This document shows positions 48,578 through 60,000 of a stretch of DNA of 60,000 nt, piece by piece. The notes below the pieces were generated by a model, which was given only the letters and a program-made list of their open reading frames with translations, was not told where the DNA came from and did no database searches. The DNA is from Nematostella vectensis (taxonomy: Eukaryota > Cnidaria > Anthozoa > Actiniaria > Edwardsiidae): the NCBI RefSeq assembly GCF_932526225.1, contig NC_064039.1, forward strand, positions 11,924,139-11,984,138, written 5' to 3'. How positions within the stretch are numbered: the stretch's first letter is position 1; each line of letters starts with the position of its first letter. The position numbers and the translations under genes were made by a program.

Positions 48578-51108
48578 GTCGAGCTTTGATTACTCTGGGA
48601 ACGCGTAATCGCCCTCGAAATTAATTGAATGGATTGACAGTATAAGTGACGATGAATCCCGATGCCGATTAACACCTAATGTTCACTCGTCCCCGCTCTC
48701 TTACACACTGATCATTGGTGCCGATGATAAGGGTTTTTACATCGGGCAGGAAGCCACGAAGTCAAGCGGAACCATCAACCGAGGGGTGCTAAACCACTTT
48801 CCGATCAAATAAAGGGGGGTACTGAACTGCCTATACAACACAGCAGTGTTTTTGGATTGTGTACTTCACAGCTTGTGGCTCTTGTACTTTGCCGACCAAA
48901 CAAACCAAGAAAATACCCTGTCGCTGTTCCACAGCCCGCCTTAAGTTTATAAAAGTTTCCCGTGACAATAAAGTATGTTTATATTCTGCACAGTATTGGC
49001 TTTGACAACCACATATTTCACTGCAGATTTTCTTAAGTAGGCTATTTTCAAAGGTACTTATTGGGGAAGCAATCGGATTTCGGAAGTGAGGTTTATTTTT
49101 TAGCCCTAAGGTAAACGCTTCTTAGAGCACTATACTGCAAATATTTAGAACTATTTGTCAATATTGAGTCACAGAAATCGTGACCGGAAAAGACACAACA
49201 AAGCGGTTTACTTGTGCTTCCAAGCGCGCAGAGGACCAATTTGTGGTGTTTGCTAGAATCACAACAATATAACGTTGTGTGTATATACTTGACTTTGATT
49301 ACTAGGTAAAATTTGATTAAGTAATTGTAATCCAATTAATGGTTGGTCGCACGACCCCTAGTGCTAGCAAAGACTTGTATTTACAAAGAAGAATGAACAC
49401 TTCGTACAAACAAACAGCAAAAGGTTACCTTTAAACCAAGCTTGGTAAATTTAATTAAATTAGGAAAACTCCGCGAAACCGGCAAAGTCACGCGTTACAA
49501 TGGCGCACAGTATTTGCGTATAATAAAGCCGTGAATTATAAATGTATTTAATCAGTAAGGCTTGTAACAGCGTGATGCGACGGAGTGAAATCGTCTAATA
49601 GAGATATCAGTCCATTTTATCAGATCGGAGAGTTTATCTGTTACAAGGACGGCAATCGAGAACTCGGCTCGGATTTATAGCTACAAAGTGATAAGCCCTG
49701 AGCTCTTTACTGGCGCAATAACTATACTAATAAGCACACAATTAGGAGCAATCTACGAAAGTCAGGAAGATCGTATCGTTCGCGCGAGACCTCCACAAAC
49801 TTTCACACATAATGTTGTTATTTTAAAGAGGTCAGACATGTGATCTGCTTCAAAAAGTACCAAACGTTAATTTCGAGAGTTTTAAAGGTTGAGTGAGCAA
49901 GGCGGCCTTTTTGCTCTTTTCTTTACAGAACAATATAATCACATTCAAAGTTTTTATTAACTTCTCTGAAAAGAGCTTGCGGCTGGAAGGGCGGGCTTGT
50001 GTAAGGGGGCTGAACGAATAGCATTGATTAGCTTAAACTCGTCATTGCTTATCATGTTGAACCCAGACGGTAGCCGTGAAATTATCAGCACAACTCCTTG
50101 CCGTAACAGGTGCTCTTGCTTTGCTTGAAAAAGTTTATTCATCATGTCTGGCAGAGAGTTCAGACCCCTTCTCAGCAGCGATTTCCTCCTCACTCGCTGT
50201 TACTATCATGAGCGACAAAAGCGCGCACAGTAAAAAAGGTATTCTTCGGGTACATAGAAAAGGAAATTAAGGTTTGAGCTTAAAAAGGCGATTGCGCGAA
50301 CTGTGTGGGGACTTCGGTGCGAATCAAATTAGAAAAAACACCATTCGCATGACTACAAGCGGGTAAAGGTGTGAGTGTAAGTCAATACGTATAAGGAAGT
50401 GATCTAGGGTTTATTCTGTCGAAAAGACAATCGCACAAAACACAACACATCAACAGAGAAAAAACCTGCCGGATGTTACAATATTTCTTTAATGTCAAGG
50501 CCTGCACATTCCAGTCCAAAAGAGAAATAAATCTTAGTTTGGAGATCGAGTTAAAATGACATTTGCTTGCTGAAAGGCTCTACTTAAGCTGCTATCAATA
50601 AAGACCACTTTAAGAGTCACTAAGCCTTGTATTCTAAAGACGGTTTAGAAGGAAGTGAGGACGATTTTGTTTTCAAAACATTGAAGACACTTAAAGCTAT
50701 TTTTCTAGACAGTTATACGGGCTTTTTATTGTTTTGGGAGTGATTGTTTTTGAAAAGGTAAAAATGCAAGCGCACTAAAACCAAGTTTAATTGAGCTTAA
50801 TATTGAAAAGAACGGAAAACAAACCATCTAAAGGTTTTTTTTTACTCGTTAGCAAGTTTTGTTAGAACGCGTGCCACTACATGTTCCAAGAATGATGCTC
50901 CTAATGTCTTTCTAAGTACAGCGGATGGAAAATTCTGTGTAGTATTAAAATATAATATATATACCCTATGCAATAAGAATAAAACAACAATTCTCAACTA
51001 GGCATTGCATTAACGAGAAAAGATAAGATAAAGTCCTTAAGAAAATGTTCTTTATTTTAATATCAAAAGCTTTTTTGCCTTTTTTCCTTAGATAACGAGG
51101 CTAATCTT
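48578..51108. other. Intergenic region upstream of NK1, no gene seen
   Basis: Non-coding. Small open frames (49093-49335, 49957-50270) lack motifs, and the two at about 50 kb overlap on opposite strands. Confidence 0.45.
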
Positions 51109-51320
51109 TCTGGAAATTGAATTCACTATTAATAATAAGGGCATTTATTTCAGCTCGAAAAATCATTACCATATAATAAATAAGTGTGATGTACTGAAAT
51201 TTACAAAATAGACTTTGTCACCATTATTTCTGGTTTAACAAGGTAGCTATTGGAAAATTAAATCCGACATTAATAATAAGGGCATTTATCATATAGTTTT
51301 AAAAAATCATTACCATATAA
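51109..51320. repeat. Tandem duplication, unit about 142 bp
   Basis: ATTAATAATAAGGGCATTTA occurs at 51128 and 51270, and AAATCATTACCATATAA at about 51160 and 51304. The sequence before each (TGGAAATTGAATTC / TGGAAAATTAAATCC) also matches. Non-coding. Confidence 0.8.
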
Positions 51321-53177
51321 CTATGAGTGGTTGAGGTGAAAGGTTTCTATCGGTGTATATTACAACAGCCGGCCACTAACGGTTTGTAACCTAATGCCTC
51401 ATTCAAAGAAACGGCCTACCATTTTAGAGCAATCATTTTCGACTGAATGCGCACATAGCACCCGATAGAAGCAACCGTTAAAGCAAATATGAAATAATAT
51501 AAAATGAGAAATTGCAAAATTTTCTATAGCCATGGAGTGATTCCATCAATATTATCATAATTACTGGTGGTCTTTGCTAACCCAACTTATTTTTGTGTTT
51601 AACGTTAATCATAAACTGTAACTATATTTTGCTTGAAAATAGTAATACTTTGGTCTTTTTTTTTAACTGAGAGATCCCAACAGAATTGATAATGATAATG
51701 AATTGTAAAAATGTCCAGAGGAGGTAATTTTCTTATTTAATAGTAAGCGTGAGAAAAGATAAAGGCTGAAGTGGTATTAAAAAGATAGGAATCATGAAAA
51801 AATTGACGATAATTTGGAAATCAGGCGGTCGATTAGGCTCAGATTACTATCAGGACACGTTTGATTTTTTCTCTTGATGATTCAAAACAATCGTTTTTTT
51901 ATTCAGCAATAGTATACTGTAATTCATCTTTTCAATCACTCTCCACTTGCTATGAGAATTCTATCACAAAATGACTCGGTTTTAGAAAATTGTTTTTTTG
52001 GTAAATAGGTTGTTTTATTTATAATCACAATATTTGTGATTTATTAAACAAGCTATAAAGAATTCAATAACTCAATATTCCAAATATATTTGACACTACA
52101 CACCTTTACTACACACCAATTTTAAAAAAACTTTAAAGAACCTTTTAGAACCTTTAACACAATAAATAGAAAAGGGAAAAAAACTGAAGCTGAAAATTAA
52201 ACACAGGTGATTCAGTTATTGACTTCGGGAACATACCGAGCAAAAAAAGGGTTTTGGAAATAAAAAGAAAATAAACAATACGAATACGAATATGTGATTC
52301 TTTGTGACATGTACGAAAAGTCAATGGATTCACCTGCCAGATAGATCAATATTTGCCATCATCACTATAACCCTGTAGATACGTTATGCCAGTAATCAAA
52401 GGTTGTTAATAAATGATGATACGTTTGTTAGTAACGCAAATTAAATAAAAAAACATCACTTGCTCTTTTGTAGAAAATCTGAAGAATTATCATACCTATT
52501 CACCGATAGTGTAGTTTAATATAAAAAACGATGCGGGAATTATTGATAGCTGGCTTAGAAACTATTGCAATAAAATGTACGCCTACCCTTAACGGCAATG
52601 ACTTTTTATATAAAGTTAGATTAAAAATTACGGGAGAGAAGATATTGGAAATCGTAATCTGTTTGGCGGTGTCCTGGAGTAATAAGTCAACCAGACCGTA
52701 AGGAAATGAATCTGGGGATTGTTAAGGAAGCGATGCTATAAGTAACATTTTTTCATGATCGATTGCTGAAATTGTTTGGAAAATTCCAGCATAACTGTAA
52801 AAAATATATTGCTTTTCAATTTTTCTAATATTAACTTTTCTTAGATTTAAGGAAATAAATTGCAAATTATAGAATTACATCTGTTTTCATAAGGGAATGT
52901 TATATCAATAGCCATGCTCTGTCGTGCAGACATATGAAAAAAAAAACTAATTTCGCTACCACTAAAAAAATACTTATGCAATAAAAGCGAAAACATATAT
53001 GACTTTTTCTCTTGTGCTGAATGTCGCACAGCTAGAAAAGCTCACGCTAATTTGATGCGGTCCCGCCTTTCTATTATAAAACAAGATGAAAGAACGGTAA
53101 AAAGATTATCCCTTTTATTCGATCGCCCTTTATGTTTGAATTCATACCAAACAAGAATACGAAGGATCACCACTTAA
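51321..53177. other. Intergenic, AT-rich, no gene seen
   Basis: Low-complexity AT-rich sequence with frequent A and T runs. No coding signal. Confidence 0.5.
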
Positions 53178-53290
53178 AACATTTTAAAATTCGATAATTT
53201 ATTGAAGAAGTATGAAAACATTTGAAAATTCAAGGATTTGTAGAAGTAATAAAACATTTAATAACTCAAGAATTTGTAGTGGTAAATATC
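53178..53290. repeat. Short degenerate tandem repeat, three units of about 36-39 bp
   Basis: Units start with AACATTT at 53178, 53217 and 53253, each with an AATTC/ACTC, TTTGTAG/TTATTGA, AAGTA pattern. Confidence 0.6.
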
Positions 53291-55663
53291 TAGTAATAAA
53301 ATGTAGTGTTGACATGTGCTGTGCAAATAGATTTTTGACAAGTTCATGAAATTTGCTTCCCTGTTAGTTATGTCAACTAAACGGAGATGCTGTAGAGGCA
53401 AGATTCGCTGTACGTTTACAACTTATGTGATTAACACCTTGCTATTCAAAAAGGTAAACTTAATGGCTGAAACAGCCCTTTTTCAGCGCCAGACCAAAAC
53501 AACCTAGCAAAACAACCTACAATGCAAAACAGACTGCAAGACCAAAGGAGAGAAGTTGATCTAGAAATACGCCCATGAAAAGCAAATCTTTTCGTTATCT
53601 CTAATTGTTCCAAGCGATGTTTATCTCACTTGGAAAAGGTTTAGTTATGAGAGCTCTGCACATGGCCCATGAAGGTTATGGATTCGGAAATACTCTAAGT
53701 AAGCAATTATTAAAACCCAATTTACACCCGGTGCACAAACACGGTGTTATCTGCAAGGGCGAACTTAATAAAGCCTGAAGAAAAAAAAAAACACTTTTAA
53801 TTTGGTTTCTGCTAGTGAGATAATAACAATAAACTAAGGAAAAGTGATAATAAGGACAAGAGAATTATTACGCATTTTGCAGCAGTTTGTTGTTGTTTCC
53901 GCTGCGGCTAATGGACGGAGCGAGAGCATGAGAGAACAGCTTGATTATCCTGGCACATAGGAGATCGACAAGCGTTTCACCCGAGGCGTCTTTTATCCTT
54001 AACGGATATACGCAATGTTAAGAAGCTCAGCGGAAGCAAACTGAGCGTTTGTTTTATCCACTCGCATAACTGTTCAATGAAAACTGCCCTAAACATAGCA
54101 AAACTCAACAAGTCAAAATTGAAAGCCTTTACGAAGAAGATAAATGCCTTATCTTATGATATGATTATTCCTTTTAGGTCGAAAGTGTACTATCGAAAGT
54201 GGTGCTTAATTTTTTTTCTCCAATATTCCTCACGATGAATGATTCAACTTGGATAGTCCATTTGAGATATTTTTTTCAAAGTTAGAAGCTTATTATAATA
54301 ATGACTGGGCGTTTTTACTTGCCTTATTGCTAAGATAACATTATGACATTAAGAAAACACGCCAGGATTCCAGATAAGTTCTTTATTTGTATAACTGTCG
54401 TAAAGGTAATGTCATAAATGCTTCCGAACACCGATAATTCGTTAAGCTTGCCTTTTTCTTTTTTTCTTTTAAGATTGTTTTTTTTTTCTTTGCTGACAGC
54501 TTCTTTGTTGGCAAGTAAGATTAATTTGCTGGCTTAAAACCCTCACGCTGAGGTTTTGAAATTTGGCCATTCTTCTAACCAAAGCGACCCATTGAGCGAG
54601 TGTGATATTTGTGAGCAGTACCAAGCCTTCAAATTTAATTTTCATTTGATTCTAATAACCAGCAATCAATACACAACTGTTATCCTTCGAACTGTTTGAA
54701 AAGATTGCGGTTGCTCAAAACAAAAAGGACAAATAAACTGGCTTGTTATGGGCTTAGCGTGATAATAAGAAATCTTTTTTTTTTTATTCAAGCTCCTTAG
54801 ACAATGACTTACTTCTGACCGGATTTACAACCGTTATGTGGCAGCTTTCCGATTAGTGTTGAACTTATGACTAAATAAAGATTAAGAGCGGCAGAGTGAG
54901 GAAGGGCGGGAAATTACGGTATCTTCAAAGATAAATCCACTAGCATTTTCATATCTCAATTCGTAATTTCAGGAGATAAAACTCCAATGGGAAATAATTT
55001 TCACTAAGCCGGAAAATGTACGAGGGAAAGCAAGAAAACGTTTTTTCGATTATGGAATGTTTAAACCATCATCATTAAGGAGTCGTTATGAGTGGGAATA
55101 CATTTATAGTCTTTTTAATATTTCAAGAGAAAGGGTAAAATATGTTCTAATAACTCAAGAAAGTGGTTCTAATCTAGTCGATGCCAGGTTGGGCATCGTG
55201 TGTGTGAGTTGACAATATATCTCCAGTGAGACAAATTGCTGTCAATATATAGGCTTTTAGCGGGCCTTTATCTAGTTTATCTATAAGCGAGGAAAGCTAG
55301 AAGGGTCTGGTTAAAGAAAGTACACGGCGTATTGACTGTTAAGATAAGAGGCAATCATAAACACTGCCATAAGTGTCTTCCTCCATTTCCGACAAAGAGT
55401 TAAGTGTCTTTATGAAGAAGAGATAAACTCTAAGGCAAAGAAAAAGAAGCTCACCAACCTTATTTGGCAAACAATATTGAGCATGCTAAAATATTTTTTT
55501 TTTAAAGAAATAGTCAAAATTATTGAGGGTAAGATTATAATCATGGTTATGGGACAATACTGTATACACTGAGAGCCTTTCTGGAGACGTAATTGGATTT
55601 TATTGAAGTTTTTCGAGTCATACAAGTGACTCCTTCGCCTCCTACATGCTGCGGGCCCTAGAC
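53291..55663. other. Intergenic, no gene seen
   Basis: Non-coding; poly-T tracts near 54460-54490 and 54770-54785. Nothing else is supported. Confidence 0.5.
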
Positions 55664-55805
55664 TTATAGAGTTGAATCAAGTTCCAACTTAATAGAAAAA
55701 AGCGAAATTATTATAGAGTTGAATGAAGTTCCAGCTTAATAAGAAAAAACCGAAATTATTATAGAGTTGAATCGAGTTTCAGCTTAATAGGGAAAAAGCG
55801 AAAAG
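55664..55805. repeat. Three-copy tandem repeat of a 47-48 bp unit
   Basis: Units start TTATAGAGTTGAATSAAGTT at 55664, 55711 and 55759 and end AAAAAAGCGAAA. Divergence between copies is about 10 percent by eye. Confidence 0.92.
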
Positions 55806-58261
55806 ATCTTTAAGGAGGAAAGGCAGCATCGAATTGAACATTGTAAGGTACTTTAATATTAATGATGAAAAGTTTTTGCTCATTTTCGTTAATGATTAAG
55901 TATAAAGAATAGGAAGTTAATGTACCGTCTAGTACTATAGTTTTAACGAGGATCTTCTCTAATGAACCGAACGACGCCAGAGTGCATTTTAACGACAGAT
56001 TTAAGTGCGTTGAGGGGATCGCCCAATTGATTATATATAATGCCCTTGTATTATATAGTTTGCTAGTAAAACGAGCAAATGGGAACTCTTGGCTAGATAG
56101 AAAATATCCGTTACGGTGAAACATCCAGTAAAAACTGTGTACACAACTGAATGACCACTTACAACCCCATAAAGCGGAGAGAAAAAAAACATAATAAAAT
56201 CAAAAAAGTTTCCAGTAATTTGTCGCCATTATTTTTTTAAACATGCGAGAATGTTCAATCAAATGCTTTCGTTTATTAGATGGCCACTGAGCTAATGGTG
56301 TGGTTATCGGGTATGTTTTTACTCTGTGGGGAAACTATTATGATTTTCCCCTGACCCAATAAATGGAAATAGTGAAGTGATCAAGGACCCGCTTGGGAGA
56401 GCAACACAATCACTATATGTAATTACAAACCGAATGTCACGATAACTGAATGAATACAAGCGATAAACCTCATTTGTACGCTAACTTGGATCAACACAGT
56501 TAAAGGCATAGCGCGCAGTTTGATTTAATCACGTCTAATTCATAACATCTCGCAATAAACGATTCAGATCATAGAGGGAAATACCAGCAGGGAATAAGCT
56601 TGTTCAAAAAACAATTTGATTTTCAATTTTTACCATAAAACACTTTTTGCCTTTTCACTATATGATTAGATCCACATAAGTGAGAACTTTTTTTAACATT
56701 TAAGGAGGCAATAAAGGAAATTGTTATGGCTACGAAATGTGAATATCTCGCAGTGTGACTCTTACAAAAGCTGCCTTGCATTTATAGCGTATGTTGTATA
56801 AAAACACGAATCAGTAACCAGTTCGGCGACTTTTACCCATTAGAGAATGATTTAGGGGTCAAAATATCACACCAAATGAGGCTCATCAACTTACTTACAC
56901 CTCGAAGATTAACAAAGCTCCTACCACACAATTATAGCAAGAGATACGGGTGATTTAAGAATGAAAGATCGTTGACCCTACCGAAAAGTGTATTCGTGCA
57001 TTGTCCAGCAGTTTTTCGCAGCGTAAGCTTAGGCAGCGTCGGCGGTCGGTGCGCTTTGATGTGCATGCCCGCGCCTGTGACTTGTTACTGATTCTTCTAT
57101 CATCCTCGTATCAGATACGTAAATATTCCGAACCGGGAGCTCGTGTGTATATAGTAAGGGAAGTGATTATCGCTGGCACCAGTGTCTGCGGCACAAGCGG
57201 CGGCCCGAGTGGTGATGTTATTGAGAGAGTACTTACCAAAGATCTGATGAGATAATTAAGTAATTTGATGGACAAAAAAGATTATTTTTATACCTTATCT
57301 GCTTCGATTACCACTCGAGAGCAAAAGGGGACATTCTAATCCCACCTAATATCGCTGCTGTGCTAGCAAACTATTTGGATATAATAACAAACCAAACTCT
57401 AAGAATCCTGAGAGCCGACTAAGGGCGAGAATGTTTTGGATTAGTGGGATCGCAAATCGCTTTGCCATCGCTATCTTATTTCCTTCTGTGAATCGGTGTT
57501 AATAATGCTGGGCGTATTGTCGTGATTATCGGCATATTCCCGAAACAGTACACGCTCTTTAATAGAATCCCGATGCAGAAGCATGCTTCTGAGTTCTTTG
57601 GATTCAGACGTAGCCACACCTTTGTTTTCGTTCATGTCACATGATCTATGGTAAAGTCTTTGGAGTAATTCGATTCTCCAGTTTTGTTGACAACTAATAC
57701 TATTGTGTAAAGTCATAGAAACAGCAGAGTCGTGAGGATCGTGCGATCTACACGCAATGTTTGCGTGTACAGCTAGAAACGGGACTACTATTATCGGGTT
57801 CTGTTTTCCTTTAACTTTATTAAGGCTTGTTTAAAAAAATGGAAAAAGCCGTTTTGCTCTCAAAATCTTCAAGAACCAGTGGTTTATTTTTGCATGGGGA
57901 CTGACCAAAGGGGCTGTACGGGTGCTGTACGGGAAGTTATGAACCCTGAAATTTCTTTCGAAATAAAATATTTATTGTACGCGTACAGCTCGCAGTGTTG
58001 CGTTCTTATCAACCAATGAGAGTGAACGTGCAGTTGTGAAAAATGATACATCCTAGTTTTTTTTATGGCATACCCGAGCATCATTACTGATATCATTGAT
58101 AATTATGTTTTAATTTATATCACTTGTTACCAGTAAAGAAAGTCGACCATCAAGGGTAAAGCCTGAAAGATAAATACATGAAAAATCGATTGATATCGGC
58201 TGATAGCCGCCGATCCAGACTATTAAGTGGTTATCAATATACTGCTAAACGTATCTTATCA
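55806..58261. other. Intergenic, no gene seen
   Basis: Open frames at 55810-56124 (minus), 57001-57255 (plus) and 57471-57716 (minus) were read and show no recognisable motif or flanking splice pattern. No RNA gene is evident. Confidence 0.45.
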
Positions 58262-60000
58262 ACCACATACCCCATACATTACGACCAACATACACCTTAC
58301 ATCACGACCCACATGCACCTTACATCATGACCCACATTCACCTTACATCACGACCAATATATTCCTTACATCACGACCCACATGCACCTTACATCACGAC
58401 CCAAATACCCATTACATCACGACCCAAATACCCATTACATCACGACCCACATACCCCTTACATCACGACCCACATACCCCTAACATCACGACCCACATAC
58501 CCTTTACATCATGACCCATATACTCCTTACATAACGACCCAGATACTCCTTACATCACGACCAACATACTCCTTACCTTACATCATGACCCATATACTCC
58601 TTACATCACGACCCAAATACTCCTTACATCACGACCAACATACTCCTTACATCACCACCCACATACCCCTTACATCACGACCAACATACTTTTTTCATCA
58701 CGACCCACATACCCCTTACATCACGACGAACATACGCTTTATATCACGACCAACATATTCCTTACATCATGACCAACATATTCCTTACATCACGACCAAC
58801 ATACTCCTTACATCACGACCCACATACTCCTTACATCATGACCAACATATTCCTTACATCACGACCAACATACTCCTTACATCACGACCCACATATTCCT
58901 TACATCACGACCCACATACCCCTTATATCACGACCAACATACCCATTACATCACGACCAACATACCCCTTACATCACGACCCACATGCTCCTTACATCAA
59001 GACCCACATACCCCTTACATCACGACCAACATACCCATTACATCACGACCCACATACCCCTTACATCACGACCAACATACCCTTTATATCACGACCAACA
59101 TATTCCTTACATCATGACCAACATGTTCCTTACATCACGACCAACATACTCCTTACATCACGACCCACATACTCCTTACATCATGACCAACATATTCCTT
59201 ACATCACGACCAACATACCCATTACATCACGACCAACGTACCCATTACATCACGACCCACATACCCATTACATCACGACCCACATACCCCTTACATCACG
59301 ACCCACATACCCCTTACATCACCACCCACATACCCCTTACATCACGACCAACATACCCTTTATATCACGACCAACATATTCCTTACATCATGACCAACAT
59401 ATTCCTTACATCACGACCAACATACTCCTTACATCACGACCCACATACTCCTTACATCATGACCAACATATTCCTTACATCACGACCAACATACTCCTTA
59501 CATCACGACCCACATATTCCTTACATCACGACCCACATACCCCTTATATCACGACAAACATACCCATTACATCACGACCAACATACCCCTTACATCACGA
59601 CCCACATGCTCCTTACATCAAGACCCATATACCCTTTATATCACGACCAACATATTCCTTACATCATGACCAACATATTCCTGACATCACGACCAACATA
59701 CTCCTTACATCACGACCCACATACTCCTTACATCATGACAACATATTCCTTACATCACGACCAACATACTCCTTACATCACGACCCACATATTCCTTACA
59801 TCACGACCCACATACCCCTTATATCACGACAAACATACCCATTACATCACGACCAACATACCCCTTACATCACGACCTACATTCCCCTTACATCACGACC
59901 AACATACCCCTTACATCACGACCAACATACCCCTTACATCACGACCAACATACCCATTACATCACGACCAACATACCCATTACATCACGACCAACGTACC
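58262..60000. repeat. 23-bp minisatellite with higher-order structure, runs off the window
   Basis: About 75 units of 23 bp around CCTTACATCACGACCMACAT. Variants (TCATGACC, TATTCC, TACTCC, TACCCATT) recur in the same order. A marker unit starting TTTATATCACGACCAACATA lies at 58738, 59083, 59359 and 59635, spacings of 345, 276 and 276 bp (15, 12 and 12 units). This is a higher-order repeat. The first units (58262-58520) are the most diverged, as expected for an array edge. The 95-codon frame at 58227-58514 is read-through. Confidence 0.96.

Noticed and set aside
58262-60000. Possible CRISPR array because of regular short repeats
   Set aside because: Units are head-to-tail without unique spacers, and the sequence is eukaryotic. 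It is a minisatellite.

Overview
This is an animal (metazoan) nuclear window, most likely from an anthozoan cnidarian of the Nematostella type. The evidence is two intron-containing NK-class homeobox genes, animal-style splice sites, decayed CR1/L2-type LINEs, a solo LTR and many minisatellites. The species call is an inference; no sequence feature proves it.

The two certain genes are both on the minus strand. HMX (NK5 family) lies at 16057-16933 and NK1 (slouch/NKX1 family) at 47111-48416. Each has two exons, with a phase-1 intron before the homeodomain, an N-terminal EH1-like repressor motif and an intact 60-residue homeodomain. NK1 and HMX are also neighbours in vertebrates (NKX1-1/HMX1, NKX1-2/HMX2/HMX3), so the window holds a piece of the ancient NK homeobox cluster. 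About 30 kb lie between them, with no other certain gene. Two weak multi-exon minus-strand gene models lie in that gap: a possible 41-residue acidic peptide (30929-31767) and an unrecognised protein of about 219 residues (35398-36150).

Layout. 1-7.1 kb: a 34-bp minisatellite broken up by a solo LTR (749-1387, TG..CA ends, 5-bp target duplication), a plus-strand LINE remnant (about 1989-2955), a minus-strand CR1/L2-like LINE remnant (about 3545-5640) and a G-run-rich repeat. 7.1-16 kb: no gene, a MITE-like element and small duplications, downstream of HMX. 16-17.3 kb: HMX and its CCAAT-bearing upstream region. 17.3-29.4 kb: gene desert with an AAT microsatellite and a tandem duplication. 29.4-38 kb: a mosaic of inverted repeats, a foldback element built around a 23-bp minisatellite, a second array of the same 23-bp unit, a diverged direct duplication and the two weak gene models. 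38-47 kb: non-coding. 47-48.6 kb: NK1 and its upstream region. 48.6-58.2 kb: non-coding with minor tandem repeats. 58.26 kb to the end: a 23-bp minisatellite with a 276-bp (12-unit) higher-order repeat, running off the window.

The strongest points for follow-up are the NK1-HMX microsynteny, the foldback element carrying a minisatellite and the reappearance of its unit 4 kb away, the apparent relationship between the 33/37-kb and 58-kb 23-bp satellites, and the exact solo-LTR insertion. Most long open frames in the window are read-through of minisatellites whose unit lacks stops, not genes.
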